Of a DNA stretch of 18,008 nucleotides, positions 1 to 5,868 are shown one piece after another. The translations under genes were made by a program, and so were the position numbers. The notes beneath the pieces are model-generated. The model was not told the DNA's origin, made no database searches, and saw only the letters and a list, made by a program, of their open reading frames with translations. Source of the stretch: Bacteroidota bacterium (GTDB lineage: Bacteria; Bacteroidota; Bacteroidia; Flavobacteriales; Flavobacteriaceae); contig JAACDD010000070.1 of NCBI GenBank assembly GCA_009937085.1, forward strand, positions 1 to 18,008, given 5' to 3'. Position 1 is the first letter of the stretch. Each line of letters starts with the position of its first letter.

Positions 1-86
1 AACTAAGCTATGGCAAAGACAACGTTAATGCAATGCTAAACGAAGGCCTTCAAAAAGAGTGTATTAAAAAGCTGGTGTTGCGCTAA
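1..86 (+). CDS. DUF721 (DciA-like) family protein, C-terminal fragment
   Basis: Only the last 27 codons are present, in the frame that begins at base 3 and stops at TAA 84-86. The visible tail reads LSYGKDNVNAMLNEGL then QKECIKKLVLR. This resembles the end of DUF721 proteins, where a strand with L-S-Y/R-K is followed by a helix with LNEELG and a final I-x-x-I/L-V-L/F-R. DUF721 includes DciA, a loader of the replicative helicase DnaB, although a role for the Bacteroidota members is inferred rather than seen here. The gene converges on ndk and overlaps its stop by 4 bases (83-86). The start and most of the domain lie outside the window, so the family call rests on this short motif alone. Confidence 0.6.
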   Translation, partial: LSYGKDNVNAMLNEGLQKECIKKLVLR

Positions 87-502
87 AACTGCTCTCTCCC
101 CGAAAAGTGAAAGGCAATTTCGATAGCTGCATTTTCATCGCTATCTGAACCATGAACTGCATTCTCGCCCATAGAAGTGGCGTAGAGCTTGCGAATGGTA
201 CCTTCGGCAGCCTCTGCTGGATTTGTAGCGCCAATCAACGTACGGAAATCGTTTACTGCATTTTCTTTTTCAAGCACCGCAGCAACTATAGGGCCGCTTG
301 TCATAAATGAAACAAGCTCGCCAAAAAACGGTCGCTCGTTATGAACAGCATAAAATGCTTCGGCATCGGCTGTTGTCAATTGCGTCATTTTTAGAGCGGA
401 GATACGAAAGCCAGCAGCTGTAATCTTATTTAAAATTGCGCCGATGTGGCCATTGGCAACCGCATCAGGTTTAATCATAGTAAACGTCTGGTTTGTTTTC
501 AT
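83..502 (-). CDS. ndk: Nucleoside diphosphate kinase
   Basis: Transfers the gamma-phosphate of ATP to nucleoside diphosphates through a phosphohistidine, balancing NTP and dNTP pools in the cytoplasm. The 139-residue length is normal for the family. Visible signatures are the N-terminal TMIKPDAV (residues 8-15), the R-P-F-F segment (57-60), and the active-site block N-A-V-H-G-S-D with catalytic His117. The start is ATG at 500-502; no better upstream start is seen, and the family N-terminus begins a few residues in. It is a single gene, convergent with the DUF721 gene and divergent from the DUF2520 gene, and a -7 promoter box lies 15 bases upstream of its start. Confidence 0.97.
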   Translation of the reverse strand: MKTNQTFTMIKPDAVANGHIGAILNKITAAGFRISALKMTQLTTADAEAFYAVHNERPFFGELVSFMTSGPIVAAVLEKENAVNDFRTLIGATNPAEAAEGTIRKLYATSMGENAVHGSDSDENAAIEIAFHFSGREQF

Positions 503-517
503 GAGCTAAATTTTGTG

Positions 518-525
518 CAAACCTA
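518..525 (-). promoter_or_regulatory. Candidate -7 promoter box for ndk
   Basis: On the reverse strand the bases read TAGGTTTG, a full match to the Bacteroidetes -7 consensus TAnnTTTG, 15 bases before the ndk ATG. No clear TTTG/TTG -33 element is present at the expected spacing. This is a motif match only. Confidence 0.45.
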
Positions 526-566
526 ATGAAATTACAGTAACACACGTTTAAGTATTTACTTATTTG

Positions 567-574
567 TAATTTTG
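567..574 (+). promoter_or_regulatory. Candidate -7 promoter box for the DUF2520-KdsC-maf unit
   Basis: TAATTTTG matches TAnnTTTG and ends only 4 bases before the ATG at 579. If it works as a -7 box, the transcript would start at or very near the start codon, giving an almost leaderless mRNA. The identical octamer sits 3 bases before the aquaporin ATG. No clear -33 element is seen. Confidence 0.4.
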
Positions 575-578
575 AGCC

Positions 579-1331
579 ATGATGCGAATAGCACTTATCG
601 GCACGGGAAATCTTGCCATTCATTTAGTCCATGCTTTAGAGACGTGCAACGCTACTCAACTTGTGCAATGGATTGGAAGAAAAAATACGCCACCAAGACA
701 AAATCTCAACACACCCTATTTCACGCAGTATCAGCAAAACATTGATGCCGATCTATGCCTTATTGCGATTGCTGATGATGCGATTGCATCTACTGCAGAG
801 CAACTTATAAATAGTGATGTGCTAGTCGCGCATACCGCTGGTGCAGTATCTATAGATGAATTAAAACCACTAAAACGCAAGGGCGTTTTTTACCCGTTGC
901 AAAGCTTTAAAGAAACGATCTCCGTAGATTGGAGTACTATTCCCATCTGCATTGAAGCAACGCATACAGATGATGCAGAACTGCTCGAAAAACTTGCATC
1001 TCAACTAAGTAAAAACGTACACCAAATTTCTGAACATCAGCGATTACAACTGCATACGGCTGCTGTATTTGCGAATAATTTCTGTAATCACCTAATCGGT
1101 GTGAGTCAAAACATTACGTCAAAAGCTGCACTCCCTTTTTCAGTACTCCAACCACTCATTCGAGAAACTTTTGAGCGCAGCTTTTCAAATAAAGCATTCG
1201 CATTACAAACGGGTCCAGCCAAACGAAACGACACGTTAACACAACAAAAACATCTTTCTGTTTTGTCTGAAGAAGACGCTGAACTCTACCGCATTTTAAG
1301 TCAATCTATTTTTAACACACATAACACATGA
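579..1331 (+). CDS. DUF2520 Rossmann-fold dehydrogenase-like protein
   Basis: 250 residues. The N-terminal half is a Rossmann fold with the dinucleotide-binding loop G-T-G-N-L-A (residues 8-13), as in the F420/NADP oxidoreductase-like and pyrroline-5-carboxylate reductase-like proteins. The segment G-V-F-Y-P-L-Q-S-F-K (about residues 107-116) and the helical C-terminal half, with H-T-A-A-V-F-A-N-N-F-C-N-H, are characteristic of DUF2520. The substrate is unknown; an NAD(P)-dependent reductase is the family expectation. Two ATGs are adjacent (579 and 582), so the exact start is uncertain by one codon. The last four bases overlap the next gene (ATGA), so translation is probably coupled to the HAD phosphatase. 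Confidence 0.85.
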   Translation: MMRIALIGTGNLAIHLVHALETCNATQLVQWIGRKNTPPRQNLNTPYFTQYQQNIDADLCLIAIADDAIASTAEQLINSDVLVAHTAGAVSIDELKPLKRKGVFYPLQSFKETISVDWSTIPICIEATHTDDAELLEKLASQLSKNVHQISEHQRLQLHTAAVFANNFCNHLIGVSQNITSKAALPFSVLQPLIRETFERSFSNKAFALQTGPAKRNDTLTQQKHLSVLSEEDAELYRILSQSIFNTHNT

Positions 1332-1855
1332 GCTATAAAAAAGAATTTCGTCACATCACCACTTTTGTTTTCGATGTTGATGGCGTATTTACAGATGGTG
1401 GAATTACCATTCTGCCTGACGGAGAAATGGTGCGCACCATGAACACCAAAGACGGTTATGCCGTAAAAGCAGCACTACACGCAGGCTTTCGTGTTGCTAT
1501 AATTTCTGGTGGCACTAACGAGGCTGTCCGACTTCGATTGCAGCAACTAGGCGTAGGCGATGTGTATTTGGGCGCGCATCAAAAAGGGCCAGTACTAAAA
1601 GAATATGCTGAGAAACACAACATCTCATATGACGAAATGCTTTTTATGGGAGATGACATTCCAGATATTGCCGCAATGAATTTAGCTCGTATTGGATGTT
1701 GTCCAAACGATGCTGTCCCAGAGGTTTTGGATGCAGCAGCTTATGTCTCGCATAAAGATGGTGGCAAAGGCTGCGTGCGCGATGTTATCGAACAAGTGTT
1801 AAAGGTGCAAGAAAAATGGGGAACACTAACAAATGCACGCAACGATAGCAAATGA
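1328..1855 (+). CDS. KdsC-type HAD phosphatase (Kdo-8-phosphate phosphatase family)
   Basis: 175 residues, the usual length of capless (C0) HAD phosphatases of the KdsC type. HAD motif I is F-D-V-D-G-V-F-T-D-G, with nucleophile Asp16 and acid Asp18. Motif II is I-I-S-G-G-T-N (58-64). Lys86 lies in Q-K-G-P, and motif III is F-M-G-D-D-I-P-D-I (Asp109/Asp110). KdsC removes the phosphate from 3-deoxy-D-manno-octulosonate 8-phosphate for LPS inner-core synthesis. No other Kdo gene is in the window, so the exact substrate is inferred from family. It overlaps the DUF2520 gene by 4 bases upstream and maf by 4 bases downstream. Confidence 0.87.
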   Translation: MSYKKEFRHITTFVFDVDGVFTDGGITILPDGEMVRTMNTKDGYAVKAALHAGFRVAIISGGTNEAVRLRLQQLGVGDVYLGAHQKGPVLKEYAEKHNISYDEMLFMGDDIPDIAAMNLARIGCCPNDAVPEVLDAAAYVSHKDGGKGCVRDVIEQVLKVQEKWGTLTNARNDSK

Positions 1856-2424
1856 CCAAAAAACTGTATTTAGGTTCTGGATCACCACGACGTGTGGAAT
1901 TACTCACCCAAATGAGTATTCCGTTTGAGCAACGTGTACTTGATGTTAATGAAGTATATGCAAGTGATTTGAAAGGCGCTGCCATCACTGATTTTCTAGC
2001 AAAACTGAAAGGAAAAGCACAACAAAAAACATTGATATCCAACGAACTTGTGCTAACGGCTGACACCATTGTTTGGCACGAGGGCACTGCACTTGGCAAA
2101 CCAAAAAACGAAAACGATGCCATTAAAATGCTCACATCACTTTCAGGAAAAACACATGAAGTTATCAGTTCGGTATGTTTGAGTAGTGCAGATAAACAAA
2201 GCTGTGTCAACGACACTACTAAAGTGACAATGCGCAAATTGACCCTAGACGAAATCGAATATTATGTACAAACACATCAACCACTTGATAAAGCTGGCGC
2301 TTACGGAATTCAAGAATGGATTGGGCTTGTCGGAGTTGAAAAAATTGAAGGATCGTATACCAACGTTGTTGGATTGCCCACGCACAAAACCTTTGAGTTG
2401 CTTTCGACTTACCAAATAACATAA
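1852..2424 (+). CDS. maf: Maf family nucleoside triphosphate pyrophosphatase
   Basis: 190 residues, full length. Maf proteins hydrolyse dTTP, UTP or modified nucleotides to monophosphates and are regarded as house-cleaning enzymes, some with an effect on septum formation. Visible motifs are the N-terminal L-G-S-G-S-P-R-R (7-14), the catalytic region L-T-A-D-T-I-V (68-74, Asp71), G-K-P (82-84), and the conserved D-K-A-G-A-Y-G-I-Q followed by I-E-G-S-Y-T-N-V-V-G-L-P near the C-terminus. That C-terminal pattern fits the dTTP/UTP (YhdE-like) subgroup, although specificity was not demonstrated here. It is the last gene of the three-gene overlapping unit. Confidence 0.93.
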   Translation: MTKKLYLGSGSPRRVELLTQMSIPFEQRVLDVNEVYASDLKGAAITDFLAKLKGKAQQKTLISNELVLTADTIVWHEGTALGKPKNENDAIKMLTSLSGKTHEVISSVCLSSADKQSCVNDTTKVTMRKLTLDEIEYYVQTHQPLDKAGAYGIQEWIGLVGVEKIEGSYTNVVGLPTHKTFELLSTYQIT

Positions 2425-2447
2425 CATTAAGCTAAACTTTAATGCGC

Positions 2448-2455
2448 TAATTTTG
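2448..2455 (+). promoter_or_regulatory. Candidate -7 promoter box for the aquaporin gene
   Basis: TAATTTTG fits TAnnTTTG and ends 3 bases before the ATG at 2459, in a 34-base gap after maf. A TTG at 2453-2455 is in frame with the aquaporin but forms part of this box, so ATG 2459 is preferred as the start. There is no convincing -33 element. Confidence 0.35.
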
Positions 2456-2458
2456 AAG

Positions 2459-3118
2459 ATGCAAAAATTTTCAGCCCTTTATGCCGAATTTGTGGGAACG
2501 TTTGCCATGGTATTTTGTGGCACTGCTGCCATGGCGGTAAATGAAACCACTGGAGCTGTTGCCCACGAAGGTGTTGCCATCACTTGGGGGCTAATTGTTA
2601 TGGTTATGATTTATGCTTTTGGCGAGCAGTCTGGAGCGCATTTTAACCCTGCAGTTACGGTTTCATTTGCGCTTGCTAATCGATTTGCTTGGGAAAAAGT
2701 ACCCAGCTATATCATCACGCAGGCGTTGGGCGCCATTGTAGCAAGTATTGCAGTAAAAGCGCTACTTCCTGAAAGCGAAATTATTGGGGCTACTATTCCA
2801 ACTATTCCACATCTGAGCGCATTTTGGTTAGAATTACTGCTATCCTTCTTCTTAATGATAGTGATTTTACACATCAGTACTGGAAGTAAAGAAATTGGCC
2901 CTATAGCTGGAGTTGCTGTAGGAAGTGTAATCTTACTAGAAGCCATGTTCGCTGGACCGCTAACCAATGCATCCATGAATCCCGTGAGATCATTAGGCCC
3001 TGCACTTATTGGAAATCATTGGGAGCCGATGTGGCTTTACCTTACGGCTCCATTTGTAGGAATGGCACTTGCCGTTGCCGTATTTAAAATTTTTGTCAGT
3101 CCTAAAAATGACGATTAA
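2459..3118 (+). CDS. Aquaporin (MIP family), NIP-like pore
   Basis: 219 residues from ATG 2459, with six hydrophobic segments and the two half-helices of the MIP fold, so an inner-membrane channel for water or small uncharged solutes. The first asparagine box is G-A-H-F-N-P-A-V-T. The second is T-N-A-S-M-N-P-V-R-S, so NPA has become NPV. Counting back from each Asn and comparing with E. coli AqpZ and GlpF gives predicted selectivity-filter residues Trp (helix 2), Ala (helix 5), Ala (loop E) and Arg. This differs from AqpZ (Phe-His-Thr-Arg) and GlpF (Trp-Gly-Phe-Arg) and is closest to plant NIPs. The surrounding sequence (W-G-L-I-V-M-V-M-I-Y, S-G-A-H-F-N-P-A-V-T, R-F, V-P-S-Y) also reads like a NIP. 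The substrate is therefore unlikely to be water alone. The gene appears monocistronic. Confidence 0.93.
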   Translation: MQKFSALYAEFVGTFAMVFCGTAAMAVNETTGAVAHEGVAITWGLIVMVMIYAFGEQSGAHFNPAVTVSFALANRFAWEKVPSYIITQALGAIVASIAVKALLPESEIIGATIPTIPHLSAFWLELLLSFFLMIVILHISTGSKEIGPIAGVAVGSVILLEAMFAGPLTNASMNPVRSLGPALIGNHWEPMWLYLTAPFVGMALAVAVFKIFVSPKNDD

Positions 3119-3198
3119 TCTTAGGACGATTCGATAGCCGTAACAGCTGCTACCCTAATGTCTTTTGTTGTCCTTTGCCAAACCGTAAAAGCATTGAA

Positions 3199-3215
3199 AA
3201 ATAGTTTTACTATTT
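3199..3215 (+). terminator. Weak AT-only hairpin after the aquaporin gene
   Basis: A perfect 7-bp inverted repeat (AAATAGT and ACTATTT around TTT), followed by ATTTTGTTT. It could be a weak terminator for the aquaporin transcript, although it is about 80 bases past the stop and has only one G-C pair in the stem. It may instead be a protein-binding palindrome upstream of the next promoter. Confidence 0.25.
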
Positions 3216-3254
3216 ATTTTGTTTAACTTTTTATACTACAACATTAAACAAAAT
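3216..3254. promoter_or_regulatory. Perfect 11-bp inverted repeat, candidate operator of the photolyase unit
   Basis: The left arm ATTTTGTTTAA (3216-3226) and right arm TTAAACAAAAT (3244-3254) are exact reverse complements, separated by 17 bases. The right arm ends 2 bases before the -7 box TATATTTG (3257-3264), so the repeat covers the region where a -33 element would lie; no TTTG is found there at the usual spacing. This arrangement suggests a dimeric regulator that activates or represses the photolyase unit. A MerR-type (CarH/LitR-like) light regulator is one possibility by analogy; no regulator gene is nearby. A terminator role is less likely because no T-run follows the right arm. Confidence 0.5.
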
Positions 3255-3256
3255 GG

Positions 3257-3264
3257 TATATTTG
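3257..3264 (+). promoter_or_regulatory. Candidate -7 promoter box for the photolyase unit
   Basis: TATATTTG is a full match to TAnnTTTG and lies 15 bases before the preferred ATG (3280) of the SRPBCC gene. Transcription would begin near 3270, downstream of the alternative ATG at 3253, which argues against that start. No -33 element is visible; the 11-bp inverted repeat occupies that position. Confidence 0.5.
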
Positions 3265-3279
3265 CTTAAAACCCAGGCA

Positions 3280-3738
3280 ATGTATCAATATACCTCAAGA
3301 CAAGAATTAGCCATAACCATGGAACAAGCGTGGACATTTTTGTCTGACCCCAAAAACTTAAAACGCATTACACCAGACTATATGGGGTTTGACATTATTT
3401 CTGGCGCAGAGCGCAAGATGTTTCCAGGTCAAATCATCCAATACCGCCTTACACCAATTTTAGGAATTCCCTTTAGATGGGTAACCGAAATAACTCATGT
3501 TCAAGAAGGAGAGTTCTTTGTAGATGAGCAACGATTTGGTCCATATACGTTTTGGCATCACAAGCATTTTATCAAAAAAACGGAAAACGGCGTGGTGATG
3601 GAAGACATTGTAGATTATAAGTTACCCCTAGGTCCATTAGGCTGGTTGGCGCATGTGCTTTTTGTGCGCGGAAAAGTCAAGCAGATATTTGATTACAGAG
3701 AAAAAGCACTTAACGAAATTTTTAATTCAACATCATGA
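3280..3738 (+). CDS. SRPBCC family protein (first gene of the photolyase unit)
   Basis: 152 residues from ATG 3280. An upstream in-frame ATG (3253) would add nine residues, but it lies inside the inverted repeat and upstream of the likely transcription start, and the family's N-terminus matches MYQYTSRQ at 3280. Signatures of the START/polyketide-cyclase fold (SRPBCC) are the A-W-T-F-L-S-D-P-K-N-L-K-R-I-T-P block (about residues 17-32), F-W-H-H-K-H-F near residue 91, and a closing helix with F-D-Y-R-E-K-A. These proteins bind hydrophobic ligands in a deep cavity; the ligand here is unknown. Its stop overlaps the SDR start by 4 bases (ATGA). Similar SRPBCC proteins are known to occur beside photolyase and SDR genes, so a role in the light or UV response is inferred from context only. 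Confidence 0.85.
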   Translation: MYQYTSRQELAITMEQAWTFLSDPKNLKRITPDYMGFDIISGAERKMFPGQIIQYRLTPILGIPFRWVTEITHVQEGEFFVDEQRFGPYTFWHHKHFIKKTENGVVMEDIVDYKLPLGPLGWLAHVLFVRGKVKQIFDYREKALNEIFNSTS

Positions 3739-4436
3739 GTAAAACATTTTTATTGATTGGCGGAAGCTATGGAATTGGCAGCCAAATTATAGACGCACTT
3801 CCCGCTGACGCATCCATTTTTGTGGCTTCGAGAACAAACGAAGGCTTGGCTGGAAAAAACGTAACACACATCCCTTTTGATGTACTTCAAGACGATTTGC
3901 CGCTAGAAAAACTTCCAACAGTAGTAGACGGCTTTGCGTACTGCCCAGGCAGTATCAATTTGCGCCCATTTAAGGGATTAAAGCCCGAGGCATTTACGGC
4001 TGACTTTTCCATTAATGTGATGGGTGCAGTAAAAACATTACAGCAATTACAACCGCTATTGGCTGCAAGCGAACAGGCGAGTGTGGTACTTTTTAGTACT
4101 GTTGCTGTGCAAACAGGCATGCCCTTTCACGCAAGTGTAGCAGCCGCCAAAGGTGCGGTAGAGGGACTTGGACGCTCCTTAGCTGCAGAATGGGCACCTA
4201 AAGTTAGAGTAAACGTAATTGCACCATCTATAACAGACACCCCTTTGGCAAATAGGTTTCTAAACAACGATGCCAAAAAGGAAAAAGCCGCTCTTAGACA
4301 TCCGTTAAAACGCATTGGAACAACGCAAGATGTCGCACAATTAGCAGCATTTTTATTGTCGGATAAAAGTAGCTGGATGACAGGACAAGTACTAGGCCTT
4401 GACGGCGGTATGTCATCTTTAAACGTTAATGGATGA
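3735..4436 (+). CDS. Short-chain dehydrogenase/reductase-like protein lacking the catalytic Tyr
   Basis: 233 residues with an SDR Rossmann fold. The cofactor loop reads G-G-S-Y-G-I-G (9-15), the helix-4 Asn is in S-I-N-V-M-G (Asn94), and the active-site Ser is in F-S-T-V-A (Ser121). The region that should contain Tyr-x-x-x-Lys reads H-A-S-V-A-A-A-K-G: Lys139 is kept but the Tyr position is Val135. The NNAG motif is also replaced (Y-C-P-G-S). The C-terminal part (N-V-I-A-P-S, D-V-A-Q-L-A-A-F-L-L-S-D, W-M-T-G-Q-V-L-G-L-D-G-G) is typical SDR. Loss of the proton-donating Tyr suggests weak, altered or no reductase activity; it may bind NAD(P)(H) as a sensor or partner. It overlaps both neighbours by 4 bases. 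Confidence 0.88.
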   Translation: MSKTFLLIGGSYGIGSQIIDALPADASIFVASRTNEGLAGKNVTHIPFDVLQDDLPLEKLPTVVDGFAYCPGSINLRPFKGLKPEAFTADFSINVMGAVKTLQQLQPLLAASEQASVVLFSTVAVQTGMPFHASVAAAKGAVEGLGRSLAAEWAPKVRVNVIAPSITDTPLANRFLNNDAKKEKAALRHPLKRIGTTQDVAQLAAFLLSDKSSWMTGQVLGLDGGMSSLNVNG

Positions 4437-5725
4437 TATTATTCTGGTTTCGTCGCGATTTACGAGAAGCCGATAACGCAGGGTTTTTTCATGCGCTTTC
4501 AGATGCAAATGCCGTGCTACCCGTTTTTGTATTTGATGAAAACATCACCAATAAACTACCTAAAAACGATGCGCGTGTAGGTTTTATACATAAACACATC
4601 TCGAAGTTAGACACCACTTTTCGTGAAAAAGGAAGCGGAGTACTTGTTAAAAAAGGAAATCCATTGGATTGTATTTCTTCGTGGTGCACAGCCTATAATA
4701 TCACAGCCGTATACACCAACGAAGATTATGAGCCTTATGCTAGAGAGCGAGATGCTGAAATGCAGCGCAAACTAGCCACAATAGGAGTTGCGTTTAAGAC
4801 ATTTAAGGACCAAGTTCTTTTTGCTCCGGATGAAGTGCTCAAAAAAGATGGTACTCCATATAGGGTTTATACACCATACTCTCGAATATGGCTCGCACAA
4901 ATGGAGGAAATGGGCGTGCCAAATTTTCCTTCTGAAACTTTACTGGATAATCTTTTTAAGTCTGATTTTGAGGATATTCCTTCTTTAGAAGCGCTTGGAT
5001 TTACCAAAGGACAACACGATATTCCAGCCGCTAGCGAATCTAAAAGCATGATGGATGCTTATGACGATACGCGAAATTTCCCCGCTATGGATAGCACAAG
5101 TAAATTGGGAGTCTATCTGCGTTTTGGGGCGGTGTCTGTTCGAAAAATTATTGAAAAAGCGCGTAAAAGTACGCAGCCCACTTTTTTAAAAGAGTTGGTA
5201 TGGCGTGAGTTTTTTATGCAAGTTTTATGGCATTATCCGCACACAACAGAATCGAGTTTTAAACCACAATACGACCGCATTGATTGGCGCAATAACGAAG
5301 CTGATTTTAAAAAATGGTGCGAAGGAAAAACAGGGTATCCGCTTGTGGATGCTGGTATGCGTGAACTCAACCAAACGGGGTTTATGCACAACCGCGTTCG
5401 TATGCTTGTTGGAAGTTTTTTATGCAAACACTTACTTATTGATTGGCGTTGGGGCGAGGCCTATTTTGCCGAAAAACTACTTGATTATGAACAATCAAGC
5501 AATGTAGGAAATTGGCAATGGGTCGCTGGCAGCGGCGTAGACGCAGCTCCCTATTTCCGCGTATTCAATCCTACAGAGCAAGTAAAAAAGTTTGACAAAG
5601 ACCACAAATACATTCAAAAATGGGTGCCAGAATATCAAACGTTAACGTATCCAAATCAAATGGTGGAGCATAAAATGGCACGAGAGCGTTGCTTGCAAAC
5701 CTATAAAGCTGGGTTGGCAACATGA
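4433..5725 (+). CDS. phr: Class I CPD photolyase (deoxyribodipyrimidine photo-lyase)
   Basis: 430 residues. It uses blue/UV-A light and reduced FAD to split cyclobutane pyrimidine dimers. The N-terminal antenna domain begins I-L-F-W-F-R-R-D-L-R. The linker to the FAD domain includes Y-T-P-Y-S-R-I-W (146-153). FAD-domain signatures are L-V-W-R-E-F-F (255-261, with the lesion-contacting Trp257), G-K-T-G-Y-P-L-V-D-A-G-M-R, and F-M-H-N-R-V-R-M (Met318 at the CPD-contacting position). The electron-transfer Trp triad is intact (Trp295, Trp338, Trp361), and Asn357 occupies the flavin N5 position of E. coli photolyase. S-S-N-V-G-N-W-Q-W followed by D-A-A-P-Y-F-R-V-F-N-P is the hallmark of the CPD class. 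ATGA overlaps join it to the SDR and DUF2256 genes. Which antenna cofactor it binds cannot be read. Confidence 0.95.
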   Translation: MILFWFRRDLREADNAGFFHALSDANAVLPVFVFDENITNKLPKNDARVGFIHKHISKLDTTFREKGSGVLVKKGNPLDCISSWCTAYNITAVYTNEDYEPYARERDAEMQRKLATIGVAFKTFKDQVLFAPDEVLKKDGTPYRVYTPYSRIWLAQMEEMGVPNFPSETLLDNLFKSDFEDIPSLEALGFTKGQHDIPAASESKSMMDAYDDTRNFPAMDSTSKLGVYLRFGAVSVRKIIEKARKSTQPTFLKELVWREFFMQVLWHYPHTTESSFKPQYDRIDWRNNEADFKKWCEGKTGYPLVDAGMRELNQTGFMHNRVRMLVGSFLCKHLLIDWRWGEAYFAEKLLDYEQSSNVGNWQWVAGSGVDAAPYFRVFNPTEQVKKFDKDHKYIQKWVPEYQTLTYPNQMVEHKMARERCLQTYKAGLAT

Positions 5726-5868
5726 AAGGCGTAAAAAAGGAACACCTGCCACAAAAAATTTGTGTGGTATGTAACCTTCCTTTTGCGTGGCGTAAAAAAT
5801 GGAGTAAAAATTGGGAACACGTAAAATATTGTAGCGAAAGATGCAGAAGGCAAAAACAACAGCAATAG
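5722..5868 (+). CDS. DUF2256 small zinc-ribbon-like protein (48 aa)
   Basis: A 48-residue basic protein between two photolyase genes. It starts with ATG at 5722 (ATGA overlap with the CPD photolyase stop) and ends at TAG 5866-5868, overlapping the DASH gene by 28 bases in another frame. The sequence fits DUF2256: H-L-P-Q-K-I-C-V-V-C, then P-F-A-W-R-K-K-W, then V-K-Y-C-S-E-R-C-R-R. Cys14/Cys17 and Cys37/Cys41 form a likely zinc site, and the many Lys/Arg and Trp residues suggest nucleic-acid or protein binding. DUF2256 genes are repeatedly found next to photolyase or cryptochrome genes, but no function has been established as far as I know. Residues 40-48 are encoded inside the overlap, so the two genes constrain each other. 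Confidence 0.9.
   Translation: MKGVKKEHLPQKICVVCNLPFAWRKKWSKNWEHVKYCSERCRRQKQQQ

Noticed and set aside
1785..2237. A 150-codon reverse-strand open frame across the KdsC and maf genes
   Set aside because: It is antisense to two clear overlapping genes, and its translation shows no recognisable domain; it is a shadow frame.
2453..2458. TTG start for the aquaporin, two codons before ATG 2459
   Set aside because: The TTG is part of a -7 box, and ATG 2459 follows at once with no loss of conserved sequence.
3137..3155. Near-palindrome GTAACAGCTGCTAC after the aquaporin gene
   Set aside because: It has one mismatched pair and no loop, and no T-run follows, so it is not a credible terminator. No known regulator site was recognised.
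3253..3279. An earlier ATG that would extend the SRPBCC protein by nine residues
   Set aside because: It lies within the inverted repeat and upstream of the -7 box TATATTTG, so it would probably not be transcribed from that promoter. The family N-terminus fits ATG 3280.
5205..5507. A 100-codon frame inside the CPD photolyase gene
   Set aside because: It is an out-of-frame reading of conserved photolyase sequence, with no motif of its own.
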